From Prochlorococcus marinus bv. HNLC1 (GTDB lineage: Bacteria > Cyanobacteriota > Cyanobacteriia > PCC-6307 > Cyanobiaceae): DNA of 64,000 bases. The translations under genes and the position numbers were made by a program. Of this stretch, positions 50,153 through 61,522 are shown piece after piece. The stretch covers positions 1,505,624 to 1,569,623 of the forward strand of contig GL947594.1 in NCBI GenBank assembly GCA_000218705.1. Direction: 5' to 3'. The notes beneath the pieces are model-generated. The model saw only the letters and a program-made list of their open reading frames with translations. It was not told the origin of the DNA and did no database searches. Position 1 is the stretch's first letter; each line of letters begins with the position of its first letter.

Positions 50153-51958
50153 ATGAGAAACAAAATTTGTAATGATCTAAATAATTCTGATATTGGACAA
50201 TCAGTTGATCTTTGTGGGTGGGTTGACAGAAGAAGAGATCACGGTGGAGTAATTTTTCTTGATTTAAGAGACCATAGTGGATTTTTACAATTAACATTTA
50301 ATCCTGAAGATGGAACAGATCTATTTAATACGGCAGAAAAACTTAGAAATGAAACTGTAATTTTTGTGAGAGGAGTAATAAATAAGAGGCCAGAAGAATC
50401 AATTAATAACAATATTTCTACTGGAAGCCTTGAATTAAATGTAAAAGAGTTAAAGATTTTAAATGAAGTAAAAAATAATTTACCTTTCCCTGTCTCAATT
50501 CATGATTATGAAAATACTAAAGAAGAACTAAGAATTAAATATCGTTATTTAGATTTAAGGAGAGGAAAATTGATCCAAAACTTAAAAACAAGGCATAACA
50601 TCTTAAAAGTTGTAAGACAATATTTAGATCAACACGAATTCACTGAAGTAGAAACCCCATTACTTACAAAATCAACTCCTGAAGGAGCTAGAGATTTTCT
50701 GGTCCCATCAAGAATATCAAAAGGAGATTTTTTTGCGCTCCCTCAATCTCCTCAATTATTTAAACAATTATTAATGGTTGGTGGCTTAAATAATTACTAT
50801 CAAATTGCCAAATGTTTTAGAGATGAAGATTTAAGAGCAGATAGGCAACCTGAATTTACCCAGTTAGATATGGAAATGAGTTTCATAACCGAAGAAGAAA
50901 TTATCAATTTTAATGAGCAACTTATAAAAAAGATTTGGAAAGAAATCCTCAACATTAATCTCAAAGAAGATTTCCCAAGAATGACATGGCAAGAAGCAAT
51001 AGATAATTATGGTACCGACAGACCAGATACAAGATATGAAATGACTCTAAAAGATGTTGGAAATATTTTAGGAAATATAGGATTTAATATTTTTACTAAA
51101 GCAATAAAATCTGGAGGATCAATTAAGTGCATTAATGTCAAAGGAGGGAATACAAGTATTAGTAATGTGAGAATTAAACCTGGAGGAGATATCTTTCAAG
51201 TTGCACAAGATGCTGGTGCAGGAGGATTGGCTTTTATTAGAGTAAAAGATAATGACATAGATACTATTGGAGCTATCAAAAATAATTTAGATGAGTCTTT
51301 AATCAAGCAACTCTTGCAAAAAACCAATGCAGAAGAAGGGGATCTAATACTTTTAGGGGCTGGCAAAACTGAGATAGTCAATCAATCTTTAGATAGAGTA
51401 AGACAATACATAGCAAAAGAACTCCACTTAGTCGATGATGTAAGTGCTAATAAAAAATGGAATTTCTTATGGATTACAGATTTCCCTATGTTTGCGAAAA
51501 ATGAAGAAGAAAATAGATTAGAGGCTTTACATCATCCTTTCTGCGCGCCAAAATTAGATCTAAATAAAAAAGAATCTTTACAAAACGATTTAGAGATTTC
51601 AACAGCAAAAGCTTATGACTTAGTACTTAATGGATTAGAAATAGGGGGAGGCTCGATTAGAATTCATCAATCAGAATTACAAAAAAAAGTTTTAAAAACA
51701 GTAGGATTATCAAACGAAGAAATCGAAGAAAAATTTGGTTTCCTTATAGAAGCATTAGAAATGGGTGCCCCTCCACATGGCGGAATCGCATTTGGCCTAG
51801 ACAGAATCGTAATGCTTATTATTGGAGCAGATTCGATAAGAGAAACTATTGCTTTTCCTAAAAATCAACAAGCTAAATGCTTGATGACCAAAGCTCCATC
51901 AAATGTTGCCAAGTCACAATTAAAAGAATTAGACATTGAAATAACAATTGATGAATAA
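50153..51958 (+). CDS. aspS: Aspartyl-tRNA synthetase
   Basis: AspS is a class II synthetase with an N-terminal OB-fold anticodon-binding domain ([21 protein letters not shown]), motif 2 [23 protein letters not shown] (read in pieces of the same stretch), a bacterial GAD insertion and motif 3 [13 protein letters not shown] near the end. The 601-residue length is that of the bacterial type. Whether it discriminates against tRNA-Asn cannot be told from this sequence. pyrG follows after 75 bp. Confidence 0.97.
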   Translation: MRNKICNDLNNSDIGQSVDLCGWVDRRRDHGGVIFLDLRDHSGFLQLTFNPEDGTDLFNTAEKLRNETVIFVRGVINKRPEESINNNISTGSLELNVKELKILNEVKNNLPFPVSIHDYENTKEELRIKYRYLDLRRGKLIQNLKTRHNILKVVRQYLDQHEFTEVETPLLTKSTPEGARDFLVPSRISKGDFFALPQSPQLFKQLLMVGGLNNYYQIAKCFRDEDLRADRQPEFTQLDMEMSFITEEEIINFNEQLIKKIWKEILNINLKEDFPRMTWQEAIDNYGTDRPDTRYEMTLKDVGNILGNIGFNIFTKAIKSGGSIKCINVKGGNTSISNVRIKPGGDIFQVAQDAGAGGLAFIRVKDNDIDTIGAIKNNLDESLIKQLLQKTNAEEGDLILLGAGKTEIVNQSLDRVRQYIAKELHLVDDVSANKKWNFLWITDFPMFAKNEEENRLEALHHPFCAPKLDLNKKESLQNDLEISTAKAYDLVLNGLEIGGGSIRIHQSELQKKVLKTVGLSNEEIEEKFGFLIEALEMGAPPHGGIAFGLDRIVMLIIGADSIRETIAFPKNQQAKCLMTKAPSNVAKSQLKELDIEITIDE

Positions 51959-52024
51959 TAATATTTATGGATGTTCAAAGATTTTTTTGGTAAAAATAAA
52001 CAAAGGGAGGTAGTGTTTATTTAA

Positions 52025-53644
<1,620 letters not shown>

Positions 53645-53664
53645 GTTATTTTATTTATTAAATA

Positions 53665-54315
53665 ATGACGAAATTATTACCCGTTGTTGAAAAATTTCAT
53701 TCACTTCAAGGCGAAGGATTTCACTGCGGGAAAAGCGCATTTTTTATAAGGTTAGCTGGATGTGAAGTTGGTTGTCCTTGGTGCGATACAAAACATTCTT
53801 GGGATAGTAAAAAATATCCTTTGCTATCAATTGAAGCTCTTCTTTCTGAGATTAAAGAAGCTAGATTAAAAGGAGCATCTTTTATCGTTTTAACTGGAGG
53901 AGAACCACTTCAGCATAATTTAGATGAATTATGCGAAATAATAAAAAATAGAACAGAATCTACAAAGTTAAATCCAATAAAAATACATATCGAGACAAGT
54001 GGAGTTAATGATTTCTCAGGATTTTTTGATTGGATTACTTTATCTCCAAAGAGACATAACCCTCCTCAGGACTTTTTTTTAGAAAAGTGCAATGAAGTGA
54101 AAATTATAATCAATGATACAAATGATATTGAATTTGCTAGAAATATTAAAAATAAAATATTTGATATTAAAAAACAAAGCAAAAATGAAAAAAAATTCTT
54201 TGTTCAACCAGCTTGGAATAGTAATAAAGGATATAAACTGGCAATTGAATTTGCGAAAAGAAATCCTGATTGGACTTTAAGTCTTCAAACTCATAAATAC
54301 TTAAGTATTCAATAA
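53665..54315 (+). CDS. queE: 7-carboxy-7-deazaguanine synthase
   Basis: QueE is a radical SAM enzyme that contracts carboxy-tetrahydropterin to the deazaguanine core of queuosine. The cluster motif is C-x3-C-x2-C in LAGCEVGCPWCDTKHSW near residues 32-48, with the SAM-binding TGGEPL later. The 216 residues match the short QueE form. It lies 1 bp upstream of queC, the next pathway step. Confidence 0.94.
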   Translation: MTKLLPVVEKFHSLQGEGFHCGKSAFFIRLAGCEVGCPWCDTKHSWDSKKYPLLSIEALLSEIKEARLKGASFIVLTGGEPLQHNLDELCEIIKNRTESTKLNPIKIHIETSGVNDFSGFFDWITLSPKRHNPPQDFFLEKCNEVKIIINDTNDIEFARNIKNKIFDIKKQSKNEKKFFVQPAWNSNKGYKLAIEFAKRNPDWTLSLQTHKYLSIQ

Positions 54316-54316
54316 G

Positions 54317-54991
54317 ATGGAAATTAGAAATAAAGTAATTATTGTACTTATTTCAGGAGGACTTGACTCCGCAACTGTTGCTGGATTAGCCAATAGTTCT
54401 GATGCAAAAATTGTAGGTCTATCATTTGATTATGGACAAAGACATAAGAAAGAATTAGAAGCAGCGACAAAAATAGCTCACCATTTTCAATTTAAAGAAT
54501 TCAAAACAATTAAACTTGATTTATCTCTATGGGGAGGATCATCTTTAACAGACATCAATAAAAAAATCCCAATGGAAGGTATAAATGCAAATATTATCCC
54601 TAATACTTATGTTCCAGGAAGAAATACAATCTTTATTTCAATAGCATTAAGTTATGCAGAGGCAATTAATGCTGATTTTATTGGCCTAGGAGTTAATGCA
54701 TTAGATTATTCAGGATACCCAGATTGCCGACCAGACTATATTGAACAATTCCAAAAATTGGCAAATTTATCTAATAAAAGAGGTAGAGAAAATAAACCTA
54801 TTAAATTATGGACACCTCTTTTAAATTTAAATAAAGAGGAAATTATTGATTTAGCTTTTAATAATAATGTTCCAATAAAAGATACTTGGAGTTGTTATGT
54901 AGGAGGAGCCGAACCATGCCAAAGATGTGATAGTTGCAGAATTAGAATAAAAGCATATAAAAGTTGGTTGAGTAAAAATAAGAAAATATGA
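54317..54991 (+). CDS. queC: 7-cyano-7-deazaguanine synthase
   Basis: QueC converts CDG to preQ0 with ATP and ammonia. The PP-loop LISGGLDSATVAG is at about residues 12-24, and the C-terminal zinc site is CYVGGAEPCQRCDSC. The 224-residue length is normal. It is almost adjacent to queE and overlaps the pabB start as ATGA. The preQ0 made here feeds queuosine at tRNA position 34. Confidence 0.96.
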   Translation: MEIRNKVIIVLISGGLDSATVAGLANSSDAKIVGLSFDYGQRHKKELEAATKIAHHFQFKEFKTIKLDLSLWGGSSLTDINKKIPMEGINANIIPNTYVPGRNTIFISIALSYAEAINADFIGLGVNALDYSGYPDCRPDYIEQFQKLANLSNKRGRENKPIKLWTPLLNLNKEEIIDLAFNNNVPIKDTWSCYVGGAEPCQRCDSCRIRIKAYKSWLSKNKKI

Positions 54992-56292
54992 ACATAAATT
55001 CAATAAAATTTAATTATTGGATAGAACCTGAATTTATTGCTCATCTCTTAGCTTCAAGATATGGCGAGAAAGGTTTATCTTGGCTAGATAGTAACGGTTA
55101 TAGAAAATGCTGAATATTCTTTTTTAGGAGTAAACCCCAAAACAATAATTTCTTCAAAAAGATAATTGATAATCCTTTTGAGAAACTTGCACAAATTGAT
55201 CAAGGCTTTTGGATTGGATGGCTTAGTTATGAAGCAGGTTCTTGGATAGAACCAAATAATTCATGGCGAGAATCAGAAATGGCAACTTTATGGATTGCCT
55301 CATATGATCCAATTATTAAATTCAATATTTTAAAAAAAGAAATAACCATAGAAGGTACTAATCTTAATGATATAGAAGAATATAAAAAATTAATAGATGA
55401 GATTAATATACAAAAGATAAAAGATGGTCTAAATAAAAATTTAATCTTTGATTTCTCCTCATTAAATCTAGACAAGAAAGGTGAGATATTCAGAGAAAAT
55501 GTTCTTAAAATAAAAAAATTAATAAGTCAAGGAGATATATTTCAAGCAAATCTTACTACACAAGTTGAAATAGAAACTTCTGAAGAATATAACTATCTTG
55601 ATATCTACTCAAAGATTCGTAGTAGATTAAAAGCTCCATTTGGGGGAGTAATTATAGGTAATATAGGTGGAGAGAAAGAAGGAGTTTTATCTACTTCTCC
55701 AGAAAGATTTCTGAAAACAAGTTATGATGGCTATGTAGAAACAAGACCAATAAAGGGCACTCGACCTAGAAATACAAATAAAGAAATTGACGCTCTGAAT
55801 GCAATAGATCTAATAACTAATGAAAAAGACCGTGCCGAAAATATCATGATAGTAGATCTTCTTAGAAATGATCTTGGAAAGGTTTGCGAGACAGGGAGTA
55901 TAGTAGTCACTGAATTATTAAAGTTAGAAAGCTATCCCAAAGTGCATCATCTAACATCTGTTATTAGAGGTAAAATACAAAAGAAAAAAAACTGGATTGA
56001 TATCCTGAAGGCTTGTTGGCCAGGAGGTTCAATAACTGGAGCACCAAAAGTAAGAGCATGTCAAAGAATATATGAATTAGAGGGATTTGATCGAGGACCT
56101 TATTGTGGTTCATTTCTTAAATTAGATTGGAAGGGTGAATTAGATAGTAATATTTTGATCAGATCATTTATTCTTAAAAAAAAGAAAATCAAAATATTTG
56201 CTGGTTGTGGCATAGTAAATGATTCAATACCATCTAAAGAAAATGAAGAGCTAAATTGGAAACTTTTACCATTAATTGATTCATTAAGATGA
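54988..56292 (+). CDS. pabB: Aminodeoxychorismate synthase component I (PabB), two compensating frame breaks
   Basis: PabB aminates chorismate to 4-amino-4-deoxychorismate for folate. The PIKGTRP motif, with Lys where anthranilate synthase has Ala, marks PabB, and GSITGAPK near the end completes the chorismate-binding fold. The clean frame begins only near 55279. Upstream, an ATG at 54988 overlapping the queC stop gives MNINSIKFNYWIEPE; an extra T at 55098-55099 and a missing A in the A5 at 55156-55160 connect it. Corrected length is about 434 residues. Confidence 0.88.
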
Positions 56293-57116
56293 ATAGAAAT
56301 ATAGGGTGGAAAGATAATAAATGGGAAGAAATTAATAACATTAATATATCAATAATAGATAGAGGTCTAAAATTTGGAGATGGTCTTTTTGAGACAATTT
56401 TAATTAGAAATAAAAAAGCTATATTAATGAAAGAACATTTACAAAGATTTGAAAAAAATTTACATTTATTAAATTATAATTTTCAGATTAATCATCAATT
56501 TTTAGAAAAAATAATAAATCAAGGAATTGATAAATTAAATCTAAATAGTAATGAATATGGATCAATAAGAATTAATTATAGTAGAGGTTTAAATATTGAA
56601 AGATCACTTAAAGTAAACACAATAAATAAAGATTTTGATCCTAAAAACCTATGGATAGAATTTTATTTAATAGAAATAGATTTTAATCAAATCAGCGTAC
56701 ACATAAGCGAAACAGAGAAAAGGAATGAATTTAGTTTATTAAGTAAATGCAAAACTTTTAATTATGCTCAATCAATTCAAACATTAATTGAAGCTAATAA
56801 AAAAAATTTTAATGATTCAATATTACTAAATACTCAAAATGAATTATGTTGCGGAACAACCTTTAATATCCTTCTTAAACGAAATAATCAATGGTTAACA
56901 CCTCGAAAAGAAAGTGGATGTTTACAAGGTATTATGAGAAGTAAATTATTAGATTTAAAGCTTATAAAAGAGGCTTATTTGATTCCTGATTTTAATAAAG
57001 ACGATATATTAATAGCAATAAATAGCTTATCTTGTAGACAAATAAAAATAGTAAATGATTTTCAATTTGATTTAGATTTTAATACAAAATATTTTTGGGA
57101 TCTTTTATATAAATAG
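56289..57116 (+). CDS. pabC: Aminotransferase class IV, probable 4-amino-4-deoxychorismate lyase
   Basis: This fold-type IV PLP enzyme releases pyruvate from aminodeoxychorismate to give p-aminobenzoate. The DRGLKFGDGLFETI segment near residues 22-35, the PLP lysine in SKCKTFNYAQ and the GCLQGIMR segment belong to the family. A branched-chain or D-amino-acid aminotransferase is formally possible, but the 4-bp overlap with pabB decides for PabC. The length of 275 residues is typical. Its stop is 2 bp from convergent cobA. Confidence 0.87.
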   Translation: MNRNIGWKDNKWEEINNINISIIDRGLKFGDGLFETILIRNKKAILMKEHLQRFEKNLHLLNYNFQINHQFLEKIINQGIDKLNLNSNEYGSIRINYSRGLNIERSLKVNTINKDFDPKNLWIEFYLIEIDFNQISVHISETEKRNEFSLLSKCKTFNYAQSIQTLIEANKKNFNDSILLNTQNELCCGTTFNILLKRNNQWLTPRKESGCLQGIMRSKLLDLKLIKEAYLIPDFNKDDILIAINSLSCRQIKIVNDFQFDLDFNTKYFWDLLYK

Positions 57117-57118
57117 TT

Positions 57119-57898
57119 TCAATTTCGCAAAATTACTGAAGATAATTTTGTAATATTATTATTAACTTTGAAGTCTACAATTTTTCCAATAATAACTATT
57201 GCAGGAGGCTTAATATTATTCTTTTCAATTTCTTTTGGGAGTTTAGCTAATTCTGTTATTAGTGATTTTTGATTATTTAATGTAGCCTCTTGAACTACTG
57301 CGCATCTAGTACCAGGGGTCATACCTCCAATTAATAATTCTTCAACAATAAATTCAATATTTCTAATACCCATATAAATCACAAGGCTATCTGATGCGTA
57401 AGCCAATTGTCTCCAATTAACGCTCTTTTCCTTTTTTTCTGAGGTCTCATGACCTGTTACGAAAGTGACAGTACTAGCACCATTTCTGTGAGTTAGAGGA
57501 ATACCAAAATATGAAGAGGCTGCAATTCCAGATGTTATACCAGGCACTATTTCAAAGAAAATATCATTTTCCTCCAAAAAAGAAACCTCTTCACCTCCTC
57601 GTGAAAAAACAAAAGGATCTCCACCTTTTAGTCTCACAATATCTTTACCCTCCTTAGATAGCTTTAAAAGCAAGCTATTAATTTCTGATTGCAGAAATGA
57701 TTTGCATCCAGCTCTTTTGCCAACATAATAAATTTCGCAATCAGAATTTGTCTCTTCCAAAATTTCTTTTGGAATTAATGCATCATGAACTAAAACTTTA
57801 CAAGACCTAATTAATCTTATAGCTTTTAATGTCATAAGTTCAGGATCCCCAGGACCAGCTCCAACTAAATAAACAATTCCAGACACATTATTCTCCAT
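57119..57898 (-). CDS. cobA: Uroporphyrinogen-III C-methyltransferase
   Basis: It methylates uroporphyrinogen III twice with SAM to precorrin-2 for siroheme and corrins. It shows the N-terminal VYLVGAGPGDPELMTLKA and the GGDPFVFSRGGEE motif. The open frame extends upstream to 58012, but that would add 38 unconserved residues overlapping the divergent MFS gene, so I place the start at the ATG at 57898 (MENNVSGIVY), giving 259 residues. No fused HemD or CysG domain is present. Confidence 0.93.
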   Translation of the reverse strand: MENNVSGIVYLVGAGPGDPELMTLKAIRLIRSCKVLVHDALIPKEILEETNSDCEIYYVGKRAGCKSFLQSEINSLLLKLSKEGKDIVRLKGGDPFVFSRGGEEVSFLEENDIFFEIVPGITSGIAASSYFGIPLTHRNGASTVTFVTGHETSEKKEKSVNWRQLAYASDSLVIYMGIRNIEFIVEELLIGGMTPGTRCAVVQEATLNNQKSLITELAKLPKEIEKNNIKPPAIVIIGKIVDFKVNNNITKLSSVILRN

Positions 57899-57944
57899 TA
57901 AAGAGTATGGTAATAGATGTACCTCTGTAGTTGCTATATTTATC

Positions 57945-59213
57945 TTGAAAAAAAATTCTGAACATACCGGCCAAAAAAGAATTTTATTAGCTTCTTTTTT
58001 TACCCTCCTCAATGACAGGATGAGTGAAAGCTTATTGGTTGGATTACTTCCAGGTTTTTTCTTACAATTTTTAGGAAGTGCAAGTATTTATACATATATT
58101 GCTGGAACCTATTCATTTGCCCAATTCATAGCGGCTCCACTTATTGGTATTTATAGCGATAAGTATGGGAGAAGGCCTGTAATGCTAGTTTGCATTTCAG
58201 GGTCTATTGTAGGAATTTCCATTGTTGCATTCACTCTACTTTTCAACTGGTCAAATATAAAGTATATCTTGCCCGCAGTACCACTACTACCAATTTATTT
58301 GCTCTTCATAGCTAGATTAATTGACGGTATTAGTGGAGGGACTGTCGCTACAGCGACAACAGTATTAGCAGATATTTCAACTCCTGAAACGAGAGCAAAA
58401 ACATTTGGGTTAATTGGAGTTGCTTTTGGTTTAAGTTTTCTTTTAGGTCCCACAATAAGTTTTATCTTTATTGGAAACTCAACTAATAGCTATTTAATCC
58501 CAGTTTTAATTGCCACAATAATACCATTTATAAACTTTTTACTAGTTTTCTTTTATCTACCAGAAACTAAACCTAGAGAAAAAGATAATGCTTTAAGCAA
58601 TCAATCAAAAACTAATCCATTTAAAGGAATTTTTGCACCTTTCAAAGAAAATAATATTAAAAGACTTTCACTAGCTTTCTTCATCTACTTTATTGCTTTT
58701 ACTGGATTGACTACAATCCTTGTATTTTTCTTACAAAATTCTCTCCTTTGGTCAATAAAAGATTCTCTTGGACCACTAATTGTTGTTGGAATTGTAGCAA
58801 TAGTTGTACAAGGAGGATTAATTGGACCACTTGTGAAAGAATTTGGAGAATTCAAATTAACAATTTCAGGAACTGGCTTTATTTTTTTTGCATGCGCTCT
58901 ATTAATTACATTTCCTGAAAACAATTCAGGTACATATATATATTTAGCTGTTTCATTTTTAGCTGTTGGAGCAGGTTTAATTACTCCCTGCATTAGAGCC
59001 CTTATTTCGAAGAGGATAGATAAAAATAGCCAAGGATCAATATTAAGTAGTCTTCAAGGGCTACAAAGCTTAGGCAGCGTTTTAGGTTACATTTTAGCTG
59101 GAAATGTTTATGATTATTTCGGTCCAAGAAGTCCATTCATGGCGGGAGGCTTAATACTATTTTTAATGATATGGCTCATAACAGGAAGCGATACCAAAAA
59201 AAAGTTAGAATAG
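57945..59213 (+). CDS. Major facilitator superfamily transporter
   Basis: This 422-residue polytopic protein has about twelve hydrophobic segments and the MFS loop 2-3 motif GIYSDKYGRRPVML, with the TetA-like DG(I)SGGTVATATTVLADIS in helix 4-5. It belongs to the drug:H+ antiporter-like group, but the substrate is unknown. The TTG start at 57945 is chosen because membrane helix 1 begins at ILLASFFTLL, before the next ATG. It diverges from cobA across 46 bp and lies 23 bp before ppk. Confidence 0.85.
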   Translation: MKKNSEHTGQKRILLASFFTLLNDRMSESLLVGLLPGFFLQFLGSASIYTYIAGTYSFAQFIAAPLIGIYSDKYGRRPVMLVCISGSIVGISIVAFTLLFNWSNIKYILPAVPLLPIYLLFIARLIDGISGGTVATATTVLADISTPETRAKTFGLIGVAFGLSFLLGPTISFIFIGNSTNSYLIPVLIATIIPFINFLLVFFYLPETKPREKDNALSNQSKTNPFKGIFAPFKENNIKRLSLAFFIYFIAFTGLTTILVFFLQNSLLWSIKDSLGPLIVVGIVAIVVQGGLIGPLVKEFGEFKLTISGTGFIFFACALLITFPENNSGTYIYLAVSFLAVGAGLITPCIRALISKRIDKNSQGSILSSLQGLQSLGSVLGYILAGNVYDYFGPRSPFMAGGLILFLMIWLITGSDTKKKLE

Positions 59214-59236
59214 ATTAGATGTGAGTATAAGTTTAG

Positions 59237-61324
59237 ATGTCTGTTGAAAATTTAGATAATAAATATATCAATCGAGAATTAAGTTGGATTCAATTCAATC
59301 AAAGAGTTCTGCTGACTGGGATGGAAAAAGACTATAAAGTTCTAGATAAAATAAAATTTTGTTCAATTTTTAGTAATAATCTTGATGAATTCTTTATGGT
59401 TAGAGTGGCATCGCTAAAGGCACAAGCAGATGCAGAAATTCAAAAAAAAAGCCTAGATGGATTAACCCCTCAAGAACAACTAAATATAATTAATGAAAAA
59501 GTTAAGAATCTTACTTCAATCCAAGAAAATTTTGTAAATAATGAATTAAGAAAAGAGTTAGAAAACTCAGGAATTTTTATAAAACAATATAAAAATCTTT
59601 CAAAAGATCAACAAATATGGTGCGATAACTATTTCCTATCATCCATATTTCCACTACTTACTCCGCTTGTAGTAGATCCTGCACATCCATTCCCTTTTAT
59701 AAGTAATCTAAGTTTAAATTTAGCAGCTTTAATTACTGATTCTGAATCTTCAAAAAATCAATTTGTTAGAGTTAAAATTCCTACAAAAAGTATAGGTAGA
59801 TTTGTTCAAATTCCTAATGAAATTATAAGAACTAACAACAGAAAAGATCATTATTTTATAACTGTTGAAGATTTAATAGGTAATAACTTAGATAGATTAT
59901 TTAACGGTATGAAATGCATAAGTTATTCTTTTTTCAGAGTAACAAGAGATGCTGATTTAGAGCTTAAAGAACTTGAAGCTGATGACTTATTAATTGCTGT
60001 TGAGAAAAGCCTTCAAAAAAGAAGAATAGGAGGAGATGTTGTAAGACTTGAAGTTGAAGAAAATATCCCAAAAAGTATTCTTAATCTTTTAATTGAGGGA
60101 ATATCTATTACCAAGGAATATATTTACTTTTCGAAGAGTCTATTAGGTTTAGATGACTTAAATCTTTTAAATAAAATAAATAGAAAAGATTTAAGAGAAA
60201 ACTTACTTATAGGTAAAACTAACAAATCATTAAAAGAAATTAATTCAAATTCCGATCCAAAATTTAAAACACTGTTTACCCTTTTAAAAAAAGAAGATAT
60301 TCTTCTTCATCATCCTTATGATTTATTTAGTACTTCAATAGAGGAATTTATAAATAAAGCGGCTGATGATCCATCCGTGATGGCGATAAAAATTACCTTA
60401 TATCGAGTTTCAAAAGACTCTCCGATAATTGAAGCCTTGATCAGAGCAGCTGAAAATGGGAAAGAAGTAATGACACTTGTTGAGTTGAAAGCAAGATTTG
60501 ATGAAGATAATAATATTCAATGGGCCAAGCAACTTGAACAATCTGGAATACACGTTGTATATGGAATTATTGGCTTCAAAACTCATACCAAAATTTCTTT
60601 AATTATTCGAAAAGAAAAAGGTCGATTAAGAAATTACTTTCATATTGGTACTGGAAACTATAATTCAACAACCTCAAAATTTTATACAGACCTTGGCCTC
60701 TTATCTACAGATACTGAGATTGCCTCTGATTTAATTGAATTATTTAATTATTTATCAGGATTTTCAAAACAAAAAAATTATAAGAAACTATTAGTATCGC
60801 CATTTTCAATGCGAAAAAAATTTAATTATTTAATCAATAGAGAAATTGACAATGCCAATAAAGGAATAAAAGCTGAAATTATTGCAAAAATGAATTCACT
60901 AGTTGATCCTGAGATTATTGAACTTCTCTATCAAGCTTCTGAAGCAGGTGTCAAGATTAACCTAATTATAAGAGGCATATGTTGCCTATATCCTAAAAAA
61001 ATTAACTTAAGTGAAAATATAAGAGTAGTGAGCATTATTGGCCATTTTTTAGAACACTCCAGAATTTTTTGGTTTTACAATAACAATCAATCTGAAGCTT
61101 ATATTGGAAGCGCAGATTGGATGCGTAGAAATTTAGATAGAAGAATTGAAGCAATTACACCAATTGAAGATAAAAAATTAAAAAAACAATTATATGATTT
61201 ATTAAATACTTATCTAAAAGATTCTTATTGTTCGTGGGAAATGGATAGCAAAGGAAATTATTCAAAAAGTAAAACATCAAAAATTAATCATTCGCAATTT
61301 GAATTAATCGAAGAGTGGCATTAA
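59237..61324 (+). CDS. ppk: Polyphosphate kinase
   Basis: Ppk reversibly builds polyphosphate from ATP. The N-terminal NRELSWIQFNQRV, the autophosphorylated histidine in YFHIGTGNYNSTTSKFYTDLG (about H469) and the second domain ending with YIGSADWMRRNLDRRIEAI identify a PPK1. The length of 695 residues is normal. A polyphosphate store fits the phosphate-limited habitat suggested by sqdBX. It follows the MFS gene by 23 bp and precedes the sigma-factor leader. Confidence 0.97.
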   Translation: MSVENLDNKYINRELSWIQFNQRVLLTGMEKDYKVLDKIKFCSIFSNNLDEFFMVRVASLKAQADAEIQKKSLDGLTPQEQLNIINEKVKNLTSIQENFVNNELRKELENSGIFIKQYKNLSKDQQIWCDNYFLSSIFPLLTPLVVDPAHPFPFISNLSLNLAALITDSESSKNQFVRVKIPTKSIGRFVQIPNEIIRTNNRKDHYFITVEDLIGNNLDRLFNGMKCISYSFFRVTRDADLELKELEADDLLIAVEKSLQKRRIGGDVVRLEVEENIPKSILNLLIEGISITKEYIYFSKSLLGLDDLNLLNKINRKDLRENLLIGKTNKSLKEINSNSDPKFKTLFTLLKKEDILLHHPYDLFSTSIEEFINKAADDPSVMAIKITLYRVSKDSPIIEALIRAAENGKEVMTLVELKARFDEDNNIQWAKQLEQSGIHVVYGIIGFKTHTKISLIIRKEKGRLRNYFHIGTGNYNSTTSKFYTDLGLLSTDTEIASDLIELFNYLSGFSKQKNYKKLLVSPFSMRKKFNYLINREIDNANKGIKAEIIAKMNSLVDPEIIELLYQASEAGVKINLIIRGICCLYPKKINLSENIRVVSIIGHFLEHSRIFWFYNNNQSEAYIGSADWMRRNLDRRIEAITPIEDKKLKKQLYDLLNTYLKDSYCSWEMDSKGNYSKSKTSKINHSQFELIEEWH

Positions 61325-61375
61325 TTTTAAGTTATAACAATTTTATAAAATCTCTTAACATTTTTAATAATTTAG

Positions 61376-61421
61376 TATTTTCCTAAGAAACCAATCATAG
61401 CAAGACATCTTAAGGAAAATA
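61376..61421. repeat. Imperfect inverted repeat between ppk and the sigma-factor gene
   Basis: TATTTTCCTAAG at 61376-61387 pairs with CTTAAGGAAAATA at 61409-61421, twelve base pairs with a single bulge and a 21-base loop. It lies about 50 bp past the ppk stop and 100 bp before the sigma-factor start, and could be an operator-like palindrome, part of a leader RNA or a weak terminator. There is no T tract immediately after the right arm, so a classical terminator is less likely. Confidence 0.4.
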
Positions 61422-61511
61422 AGCGATAATAATTGCTTTCAGTCTTTAAAGTTTCAAGGCAAAAGTAGTCTGACTTGCGATTTCAGTGCTAACTTTCTAA
61501 AAAATCCACTT

Positions 61512-61517
61512 AGGAGG
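61512..61517 (+). promoter_or_regulatory. Strong Shine-Dalgarno AGGAGG before the sigma-factor gene
   Basis: AGGAGG is a perfect anti-rRNA complement, unusual in a window where many genes have no visible site. It is 5 nt from the GTG at 61523 and 8 nt from the ATG at 61526, so it fixes translation to this pair of codons and does not separate them. Confidence 0.65.
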
Positions 61518-61522
61518 CCAGG

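Noticed and set aside
57899..58012. Upstream extension of cobA (38 residues)
   Set aside because: It overlaps the 5' end of the MFS gene and lacks family similarity, and the ATG at 57898 gives the standard N-terminus.
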